A DNA stretch of 5,657 nt from contig DLZA01000395.1 of the NCBI GenBank assembly GCA_003447515.1, forward strand, positions 1 through 5,657, written 5' to 3'. Below, piece after piece: positions 1 through 4,412 of the stretch. The stretch comes from Paracoccaceae bacterium. GTDB taxonomy: Bacteria; Pseudomonadota; Alphaproteobacteria; Rhodobacterales; Rhodobacteraceae. The translations under genes and the position numbers were made by a program. Numbering within the stretch: position 1 is the first letter of the stretch; each line of letters begins with the position of its first letter. The notes below the pieces were generated by a model, which was not told where the DNA came from, did no database searches, and worked only from the letters and a program-made list of their open reading frames with translations.

Positions 1-194
1 ACAACTTTACTTGTGGTAATATTAACCACTGCAGGACTGAGCTTTTCAGCCAAGTCAGCAAAACTGTCAGGGGCACCACGGGCTGCTGCAGGCATGGCCT
101 GCAGCAAAATTATGGCAAGCGCCACAAATAAACCTACCGCATGGGCCTTCGCTTTTTGCAAATTTTCGGTACGCATTACTGTTATCGTTTTCAA
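1..194 (-). CDS. Do-family (DegP/HtrA-like) periplasmic serine protease, N-terminal part only
   Basis: The gene runs off the left edge, leaving 64 codons. The product begins with a Sec-type signal peptide: a lysine-containing n-region, a hydrophobic core AVGLFVALAIILLQAM (about residues 19-34) and an alanine-rich cleavage region PAAARGA. The mature start DSFADLAEKLSPAVVNITT is the typical opening of Do-family proteases. The His-Asp-Ser triad and PDZ domains would lie outside the window, so activity cannot be judged. I chose TTG at 194-192 because GGGAG lies 6 bases upstream; the in-frame ATG at 176-174 (6 codons later) has no Shine-Dalgarno sequence. Family knowledge: these are periplasmic chaperone-proteases for misfolded envelope proteins. 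It lies downstream of hflK-hflC-DUF2065 on the same strand, the usual alphaproteobacterial order. The 201-base gap from DUF2065 suggests it may have its own promoter. Whether it is DegP, DegQ or MucD-like cannot be decided from this fragment. Confidence 0.9.
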   Translation of the reverse strand, partial: MKTITVMRTENLQKAKAHAVGLFVALAIILLQAMPAAARGAPDSFADLAEKLSPAVVNITTSKV

Positions 195-200
195 TTGAGA

Positions 201-205
201 CTCCC
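201..205 (-). promoter_or_regulatory. Ribosome binding site that decides the TTG start of the protease gene
   Basis: The minus strand reads GGGAG here, followed by six bases (TCTCAA) and then TTG at 194-192. The ATG 18 bases further on is preceded by an A-rich stretch without a purine box complementary to the 16S rRNA end. This makes TTG the better supported start and adds six residues (LKTITV, read with initiator Met) to the signal peptide n-region. Confidence 0.5.
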
Positions 206-258
206 ATCACAAGCTGCTTGACCGTAAGACCTGCGATGCAAAGCAAACACGGTCGGAC

Positions 259-285
259 TGAATACATTTGGTATCACACTCTCAA
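259..285 (-). promoter_or_regulatory. Weak candidate promoter for the Do-family protease gene
   Basis: On the minus strand TTGAGA (285-280) and TATTCA (264-259) are separated by 15 bases, which is short for a housekeeping sigma factor promoter. A second possible -35, TTGAAT, is at 293-288. No GGAAC/CGTT (EcfG-type) or GAACTT (RpoE-type) element was recognised. The gap length and the lack of anything better are the main reasons to list it. Confidence 0.2.
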
Positions 286-301
286 AAATTCAACGAATTC
301 C

Positions 302-381
302 TTGATAATAAGCACTGAAAATAGTGAGCGTATTGGCACACCTCTCACCCGTTATTAAGAAAGATGATTATTTATTATCAA
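302..381. repeat. Perfect 10-base inverted repeat enclosing two overlapping small hairpins
   Basis: TTGATAATAA at 302-311 is matched by its exact reverse complement TTATTATCAA at 372-381, with 60 bases between. Inside lie CACT/AGTG (313-316 and 323-326, six-base loop) and GTGAG/CTCAC (324-328 and 344-348, fifteen-base loop). These share bases 324-326, so only one of the two can form at a time. The outer arms are AT-rich and no U-tract follows the right-hand arm on either strand, so it is not a standard intrinsic terminator. It sits between the DUF2065 gene and the protease gene. It could be an operator, an mRNA processing structure or chance in AT-rich sequence. The rest of the 195-395 gap holds nothing else I recognise. 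Confidence 0.45.
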
Positions 382-395
382 AAAACAAATATTTT

Positions 396-569
396 TTATA
401 AATATTGGGCAATCCAAACAATTGCGACGCCAAGTGCAATTACGCCCAAACCAATATTACGTAATGTTTGAATAGGGGTATCACGCAGCACTTTTAGAAG
501 ATCTTCGAGACGCAAAGGGACCAATGCAAGCACTAGTCCCTCAATCACCGCCAAAAGGCCGAGAGCCAT
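396..569 (-). CDS. DUF2065 family small inner-membrane protein (YjeT-like)
   Basis: The product is a 57-residue protein that is almost entirely hydrophobic. The first membrane segment is MALGLLAVIEGLVLALVP, then a short polar loop (LRLEDLLKVLRDTPIQTLRN), then a second segment IGLGVIALGVAIVWIAQYL ending in TAA. The EGL in segment 1, the loop with TPIQTLRNIG and the glycine-rich second segment match the DUF2065/YjeT pattern; E. coli YjeT has 65 residues and also lies by hflKC. The biochemical role is unknown. I chose ATG at 569-567, which has AAGGAG six bases upstream; a GTG at 590-588 in frame gives 64 residues, closer to YjeT, but lacks a clear ribosome site. The gene follows hflC by 28 bases (7 bases if GTG is used), so it is almost certainly in the hflKC operon. 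Family call is firm; start codon less so. Confidence 0.85.
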   Translation of the reverse strand: MALGLLAVIEGLVLALVPLRLEDLLKVLRDTPIQTLRNIGLGVIALGVAIVWIAQYL

Positions 570-575
570 GATGAT

Positions 576-581
576 CTCCTT
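576..581 (-). promoter_or_regulatory. Strong ribosome binding site for the DUF2065 gene
   Basis: AAGGAG on the minus strand, six bases before ATG at 569-567. It lies inside the reading frame that would start at GTG 590-588, where it encodes Lys-Glu, so either it is a true ribosome site or a coincidental Lys-Glu codon pair of the longer form. Confidence 0.6.
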
Positions 582-597
582 CAGTGCCACGCGCCTA

Positions 598-1467
598 TTA
601 ACGCCCAGTATCTGACTTCAAGAAGTCAAAGAATTCACTATCTGGCGAAATCACAAGTGTGGAATTACTTCCCTTGAGAGATTTCTCGTAAGCCGCAAGC
701 GAGCGATAGAAAGCAAAAAATTCAGGATCACGACCGAACGCATCTGCAAAAATTGCGTTCCGAGCCGCATCAGCTTCACCGCGAATGATATCACTATTTT
801 TCTGTGCCTCTGATACAGTTTCTACCACGGTTCGGTCAGCCTGCGCACGAACACGTTGGGCAGCTTCATTACCACGGGCGATTTCGTCCGCGGCTTCTCG
901 TTCACGCTCTGCACGCATTCGCTCAAATGTTGCTGTTAAGTTCTGCGCAGGTAGATCAGCACGTTTAATACGCACGTCAATAATCTCTACCCCAAGGCCT
1001 GAGGCTTCAGTGCGAGAAAGATCCCGGATTTTGTTCATGAGTGCTACACGATCCGCTGAAAGAACCGCACCAGACGTAACACCGCCTAAAACACCACGTA
1101 ATTGAGCATTTAGAATTCGTTCCAACCTAGACCGCGCTCCGTTTATACCCGATGCGCCAACTGCTCGGCGGAATTGTTTCGCGTCCGAAATGCGCCAGCG
1201 TGCAAAGGCATCCACAACGAGACGACGGTCGTCCGCTGGAGTTACCTCCAAAGGCTGTGTATCGAGCGCTAAAATACGGTCATCGTACTTCACAATCTCG
1301 TGGAATAGCGGCACCTTAAAGTAAAGGCCAGGATCTTTGATCTCTGCGGTTACTTCACCAAACCACAAACGCAGAGCTTTTTCACGTTCGTCCACAATAT
1401 AGACAGCGCTTCCCAGAATTACGAGAAATACCGCGACGATAGGCACTAAGATTTGTAAGCGTTTCAC
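598..1467 (-). CDS. hflC: HflC, SPFH/prohibitin-type modulator of the FtsH protease
   Basis: The 289-residue length is typical of HflC. An N-terminal membrane anchor (about residues 6-25, ILVPIVAVFLVILGSAVYIV) leads into VDEREKALRLWFGEV, the start of the SPFH domain. Family signatures follow in order: DPGLYFKVPL (45-54), the VDVRIKRADLP-like segment IDVRIKRADLP (163-173), a charged coiled coil RMRAEREREAADEIARGNEAA (about 183-203), then GRDPEFFAFYRSLAAYEKSL (245-264) and the C-terminal SPDSEFFDFLKS. In the known system HflC pairs with HflK in a large assembly in the inner membrane with most of its mass in the periplasm, and controls access of membrane substrates to FtsH. The start is GTG, sharing its first base with the hflK stop (TAGTG). 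GGAGG at 1477-1481 lies nine bases upstream inside hflK, so translation is probably coupled. The gene ends in tandem stops TAA TAG. Confidence 0.96.
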   Translation of the reverse strand: MKRLQILVPIVAVFLVILGSAVYIVDEREKALRLWFGEVTAEIKDPGLYFKVPLFHEIVKYDDRILALDTQPLEVTPADDRRLVVDAFARWRISDAKQFRRAVGASGINGARSRLERILNAQLRGVLGGVTSGAVLSADRVALMNKIRDLSRTEASGLGVEIIDVRIKRADLPAQNLTATFERMRAEREREAADEIARGNEAAQRVRAQADRTVVETVSEAQKNSDIIRGEADAARNAIFADAFGRDPEFFAFYRSLAAYEKSLKGSNSTLVISPDSEFFDFLKSDTGR

Positions 1468-2615
1468 TAGTTCGAACCTCCACGGTTTTTGTTCAACTCA
1501 TTAAGCGGCAGATACGGCACAACACCCTGCCCGCCCCCAGCATTTTCATCTATGATAATTTTTTCTACGCCACCCAGAACTCGCTCCATGGTCTCAAGAT
1601 ACAATCGTTTACGTGTAACTTCTGATGCCTTTGCGTATTCTTCGTACACAGCAACAAAACGGCTAGCTTCACCCTCGGCTTGGTTTACTTGCTGTGCACG
1701 GTATCCTTCAGCTTGTTCAAGCAATTGCGCCGCTCCACCACGGGCTTCGGCAACAACCCGGTTCGCGTAAGCGTCTGCCTGCTTTTCAAGAGTATCACGT
1801 GTCTGTTCAGCGGCTTGCACCTCCCGGAAGGCATCAATCACCTCTTCAGGTGGATCAGCTTTATCAAAATTGACACGCACGACGTTTACGCCACTTTCGT
1901 AGGTGTCGAGTGTAAGTTGAATCAACTCGCCCAATTCTTGAGATATTGCGTCACGATCACGGTTCAAAATCGGCGCCAGGTTAGATCGAGCGATAATTTC
2001 ACGCATTGCTGATTCCGATACAGCCCGTATCGTACCTTCAGGTTCGGCTAAGTTGAACAAAAATAGTTGCAAATCACTGATGTTCCAAACCACTTGAAAG
2101 TCAATATCCACAATGTTTTCATCGCCAGTTAGCATTAAACCACTATCCAAACGTGATGCACGACCCACACCAATATCTTCGGTATTTTCTCGTGTTACTG
2201 CGCGAATTTCTTTAGTCACAAACGGCCAAGGTGCGAAATTCAAACCTTCGTTGCCTGTTTGCACGTATTCACCAAACAATAATTCAACGGATTGCTCAGA
2301 CGTATCGACACGATAGAAGCTAGTAAACAGCCAAAGAACAATGGCACCAAAAAGGACTAAAACAATCATACCCCGACTAATGCCAGGACCGCCCTGCAAA
2401 CCGCCCCCGCCTGTACGTCCACCACCGCCTCTGCCACCCATCAAAACGCGAAGTTGCTCTTGGCCTTTCCGTACGATCTCATCAATCTCTGGCATTTGGC
2501 CTTGATTGTTGCCGCCAGCAGGACGACGTTTGCCATCACTACGGTTTTTCTCGTCATCGCCGCCACTGTTATTACCAGCGCCACCCCAGGGACCACCTGA
2601 ATTATTATCTGCCAT
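1467..2615 (-). CDS. hflK: HflK, SPFH/prohibitin-type modulator of the FtsH protease
   Basis: The 382-residue product has the HflK architecture. A Gly/Asn-rich cytoplasmic head opens with MADNNSGGPWG, where PWG is the usual HflK motif, followed by PEIDEIVRKGQEQLR (42-56) and a glycine run (60-76). One membrane helix spans about residues 83-100. The SPFH domain begins at FYRVDTSEQSVELLFGEY and contains GLNFAPWPF, the hallmark MLTGDENIVDIDFQVVW (161-177) and PPEEVIDAF. A long coiled coil follows (about 265-335), then RLYLETMERVLGGVEKIIID (337-356). The tail is short and polar. In-frame alternatives are ATG 2627 and GTG 2648. ATG 2615-2613 is preferred because AAAGGA (2632-2627) lies 11 bases before it, while ATG 2627 overlaps that box and GTG has none. 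It partners HflC, with which it overlaps by one base. The 96-base gap to gor shows AT-rich dyads but no terminator; a weak promoter TTGTGA-N17-AAAATA may be present there. Confidence 0.96.
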   Translation of the reverse strand: MADNNSGGPWGGAGNNSGGDDEKNRSDGKRRPAGGNNQGQMPEIDEIVRKGQEQLRVLMGGRGGGGRTGGGGLQGGPGISRGMIVLVLFGAIVLWLFTSFYRVDTSEQSVELLFGEYVQTGNEGLNFAPWPFVTKEIRAVTRENTEDIGVGRASRLDSGLMLTGDENIVDIDFQVVWNISDLQLFLFNLAEPEGTIRAVSESAMREIIARSNLAPILNRDRDAISQELGELIQLTLDTYESGVNVVRVNFDKADPPEEVIDAFREVQAAEQTRDTLEKQADAYANRVVAEARGGAAQLLEQAEGYRAQQVNQAEGEASRFVAVYEEYAKASEVTRKRLYLETMERVLGGVEKIIIDENAGGGQGVVPYLPLNELNKNRGGSN

Positions 2616-2711
2616 CTTAAACAGCATCCTTTCTAAAGGTACTAACACTAATTAATTTTACCAATTGGTTGTATTTTCCAGAAAATCAAGGAAATCACAA
2701 CTGCTCAGTCC

Positions 2712-4061
2712 CTACCTTATTGGTGTGGACATTGTAACCAATTCTTCTGCTGCTGTCGGGTGTACAGCCACTGTGCGGTCGAAATCTTCCTTAGTGGCCC
2801 CAACCTTCAGGGCAATACCGGCCAATTGGATCATTTCACCTGCTCCTTGACCCACGATATGACACCCAAGCACCTTCCGCGAACCTTTGGACACAATCAG
2901 CTTCATCAACATCTTTTCGTCCTTACCTGCAAGAATGTGCTGCATCGGTCGAAATACCGAAGCATAAACTTCGATTTCTTCTAGCTTGCGGGCTTCTTCT
3001 TCGCTCAAACCTACGGCGCCAATCTCAGGTTGAGTAAACACCGCTGTTGCAATCAAGTCGTGGTCTGGAGCAGTTGGATTATCGTTAAAAACAGTTTCTA
3101 CAAACGCCATACCCTCTCGGATCGCCACTGGGGTTAGAGCTAAGCGGTCGGTTACGTCACCAACAGCATAAATAGACGGCAAGCTTGTCCCCGAGTACTG
3201 ATCGACCTTTACCTCACCCTTTTCGCCAAGTTCTACACCCACGTCTTCCAGCCCCAAACCCGCAGTGTTCGGAATACGCCCCGTGGCATAAATCACTTGA
3301 TCCACTTCAAATTGACCACCACCCTCTTGGACTACTTTTATCCCACCTTTTACATTTTTGAGCGAAGTCACATTCATATTAACCTGCAAATCTACGCCTT
3401 TGGACCGCATCTCATTCGCAACATGATCCCGAACTTCATTATCAAACCCACGCAGAATTTGTTCAGAGCGATAGAATTGTGTGGTTTGTGTTCCCATTGC
3501 ATTAAAGATACCTGCAAATTCGGACGCAATATAACCACCACCCACAATTAGTACGCGTTTGGGTTGTTCTTTTAATTCAAAGATTTCATTTGATGAAATC
3601 GCCAATTCTGAACCGGGGAAATCTGGAATGAATGGCCAGCCACCTGTTGCGATCAAAATCGTCTTAGCTGTAATGACTTTATCGCTCGCCAAAGTCACCT
3701 CATGGGGTCCTGTTACAATCGCGCGAGCATCATAAAGCGTTACACCAGCTATCTTTAGATTTTTGGAATAAATACCTTCCAGTCGAGCAATCTCCGCATC
3801 TTTGGCCGCCATAAACTGAGCCCAATTGAATGAGGGTTCACCAACATTCCAGCCAAAACCAGCTGCGCCCTCAAAAAGTTCGGAAAACTGAGAGGCGTAG
3901 ACCATCAGCTTTTTAGGAACGCATCCACGGATCACACATGTTCCGCCATAGCGAAACTCTTCCGCTAATCCCACCTTTGCACCTGTCTGTGATGCAACAC
4001 GGCTGGCACGCACACCGCCTGAACCGCCCCCGATTACAAAAAGATCATAATCATAACCCAT
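2712..4061 (-). CDS. gor: Glutathione-disulfide reductase (NADPH)
   Basis: This 449-residue flavoprotein disulfide reductase reduces GSSG to two GSH using NADPH, in the cytoplasm. Seen in order: FAD-binding GGGSGG (11-16), the redox-active pair Cys42/Cys47 in GGTCVIRGCVPKK, ATGG (138-141), the second nucleotide fold GGGYIASEFAGIF (174-186), and Arg198 and Arg204 in FYRSEQILRGFD, which match the NADPH 2'-phosphate-binding arginines and separate this enzyme from NADH-dependent dihydrolipoamide dehydrogenases. YATGR (258-262) and the FAD motif YAVGDVT (298-304) follow. The dimer-interface acid-base pair is His434/Glu439 in HPTAAEE. CVIRGC and FYR...LRGFD resemble the plant/cyanobacterial GR branch. 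The usual ending VTMR is here VTMSTPIR, a small deviation at the extreme C-terminus. The start ATG has AAGGA seven bases upstream (4069-4073). It is upstream of and co-oriented with hflK, and divergent from sdaA. Mercuric reductase and lipoamide dehydrogenase were considered and fit less well. Confidence 0.96.
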   Translation of the reverse strand: MGYDYDLFVIGGGSGGVRASRVASQTGAKVGLAEEFRYGGTCVIRGCVPKKLMVYASQFSELFEGAAGFGWNVGEPSFNWAQFMAAKDAEIARLEGIYSKNLKIAGVTLYDARAIVTGPHEVTLASDKVITAKTILIATGGWPFIPDFPGSELAISSNEIFELKEQPKRVLIVGGGYIASEFAGIFNAMGTQTTQFYRSEQILRGFDNEVRDHVANEMRSKGVDLQVNMNVTSLKNVKGGIKVVQEGGGQFEVDQVIYATGRIPNTAGLGLEDVGVELGEKGEVKVDQYSGTSLPSIYAVGDVTDRLALTPVAIREGMAFVETVFNDNPTAPDHDLIATAVFTQPEIGAVGLSEEEARKLEEIEVYASVFRPMQHILAGKDEKMLMKLIVSKGSRKVLGCHIVGQGAGEMIQLAGIALKVGATKEDFDRTVAVHPTAAEELVTMSTPIR

Positions 4062-4087
4062 GGGAAAATCCTTTTCTTGAGATTGTT

Positions 4088-4097
4088 TGCAAAATGT
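4088..4097 (+). repeat. Direct repeat TGCAAAATGT, copy 1 (in front of gor)
   Basis: This is an exact copy of the word at 4337-4346, in the same orientation. It lies 26 bases upstream of the gor start codon, within its probable 5' untranslated region or promoter. Because gor is on the minus strand, the word appears in opposite orientation relative to the two genes it precedes. It may be a shared regulator site; chance is also possible in an AT-rich gap. Confidence 0.35.
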
Positions 4098-4275
4098 TGT
4101 CTATATTTTTAGTGCTGCAAGCTGATTTTTTCGTTGAATACACAGGCTGCCAAGGATTACCCACACAGTTCATTGCCACAAGCCTTGTTTATTAACACAG
4201 AGGAGTTCGCTGCTCGAGACTCACCTTTTACCTCGATATTTTTCGGTATAAAGAATTCCGAGTACCGCCGCGAGT

Positions 4276-4365
4276 ATGAAATGGTACGTTAAACACGTTT
4301 TTTGCTTGCTCCAAAAACTATATGCGCTTGGGGGTCTGCAAAATGTCGGTTACGTATACTTTTAA
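4276..4365 (+). CDS. Possible 29-residue small ORF upstream of sdaA (unproven)
   Basis: ATG at 4276 opens a 29-codon frame (MKWYVKHVFCLLQKLYALGG..., ending VGYVYF) closed by TAA two bases before the next tiny ORF. The product would be hydrophobic and aromatic with two early lysines, the look of a small membrane peptide or a leader. There is no good Shine-Dalgarno box; GCGAG is only one base before the ATG. A TATAAA at 4247-4252 lies 23 bases upstream and could serve as its -10. ORFs this short are common by chance, so this is listed mainly for its placement in the sdaA leader. Confidence 0.15.
   Translation: MKWYVKHVFCLLQKLYALGGLQNVGYVYF
4337..4346 (+). repeat. Direct repeat TGCAAAATGT, copy 2 (in the putative sdaA promoter)
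   Basis: This is the second exact copy of the word at 4088-4097. It ends eight bases before the -10-like TATACT (4355-4360), so a protein bound here would overlap the spacer or -35 region of that promoter. This is a position expected for a repressor, or for an activator replacing a poor -35. No regulator was identified. Confidence 0.35.
4355..4360 (+). promoter_or_regulatory. Candidate -10 element for sdaA
   Basis: TATACT matches the TATAAT consensus at five of six positions. The expected start point, about seven bases on, falls near 4367-4368, giving a leader of roughly 45 bases. The -35 is poor: at 17-base spacing it reads GGGTCT, and TTGGGG (4328-4333) is 21 bases away. If this is the promoter it probably depends on an activator. 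TATAAA at 4247-4252 is an alternative upstream -10, also without a good -35. Confidence 0.3.
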
Positions 4366-4367
4366 GC

Positions 4368-4409
4368 ATGCTGCTGCTGCTAAATAAGTCGCAAACCATT
4401 AGGAAATGA
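4368..4409 (+). CDS. Possible 13-residue leucine-rich leader peptide before sdaA (unproven)
   Basis: The frame ATG-CTG-CTG-CTG-CTA encodes Met followed by four leucines, then NKSQTIRK and TGA. It stops three bases before the sdaA ATG, and its last codons overlap the sdaA ribosome site (4401-4405), so its translation would affect sdaA initiation directly. The leucine run coincides with a TGC repeat (4369-4381). No Shine-Dalgarno box precedes it, but the candidate -10 at 4355-4360 would start the RNA at about its ATG, allowing leaderless translation. Known background: leucine induces L-serine deaminase in E. coli, with Lrp involved. That this peptide senses leucine is my inference. No attenuator hairpin is visible. 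Confidence 0.2.
   Translation: MLLLLNKSQTIRK
4401..4405 (+). promoter_or_regulatory. Ribosome binding site of sdaA
   Basis: AGGAA lies seven bases before ATG 4413, good spacing, and supports that start. It is also covered by the last codons (Arg-Lys) of the tiny ORF 4368-4409. Confidence 0.65.
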
Positions 4410-4412
4410 CCC

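Larger units (their letters stand above)
4062..4412. other. Divergent intergenic region between gor and the L-serine ammonia-lyase gene
   Basis: This 351-base stretch has no gene of normal size on either strand. It should carry both promoters and any operators. Seen in it are a repeated TGCAAAATGT word (one copy near each gene), -10-like TATACT (4355-4360) and TATAAA (4247-4252) on the plus strand, two tiny plus-strand ORFs (4276-4365 and 4368-4409), two copies of CGAGTA twelve bases apart (4259-4264, 4271-4276), and an inverted pair GTACC/GGTAC (4262-4266, 4283-4287). For gor, the minus strand offers only weak elements such as TTGTGG-N16-TAATCC, with its -10 part near 4160. No intrinsic terminator, tRNA or recognised riboswitch is visible. 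Confidence 0.6.

Noticed and set aside
67..267. 66-residue minus-strand frame with several cysteines
   Set aside because: It overlaps the protease signal-peptide region in another frame; the signal peptide plus Do-family start is the better explanation.
380..410. AT-only dyad AATATTT/AAATATT around the DUF2065 stop, near a T-rich tract
   Set aside because: The stem has no G-C pairs and the T run is not placed directly after a stable hairpin; too weak to call a terminator.
1680..2012. 110-residue open frame on the plus strand
   Set aside because: It lies opposite the conserved SPFH/coiled-coil part of hflK and resembles no known protein.
2627..2660. Short dyads CCAATTGG and CCTTT/AAAGG before hflK
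   Set aside because: The palindrome is only eight bases and the second dyad has a two-base loop; neither is a credible terminator or clear operator.
4157..4165. DnaA-box-like word TTACCCACA
   Set aside because: It is a single copy with a mismatch and no cluster of boxes, AT-rich unwinding element or origin-linked gene.
4259..4287. CGAGTA repeated twelve bases apart and GTACC/GGTAC inverted pair
   Set aside because: Six- and five-base matches are expected by chance in a 350-base gap; noted in the intergenic entry only.
4369..4381. TGC triplet repeat as a phase-variation tract
   Set aside because: Only about four units, and triplet changes would not shift the frame; slippage switching is unlikely.
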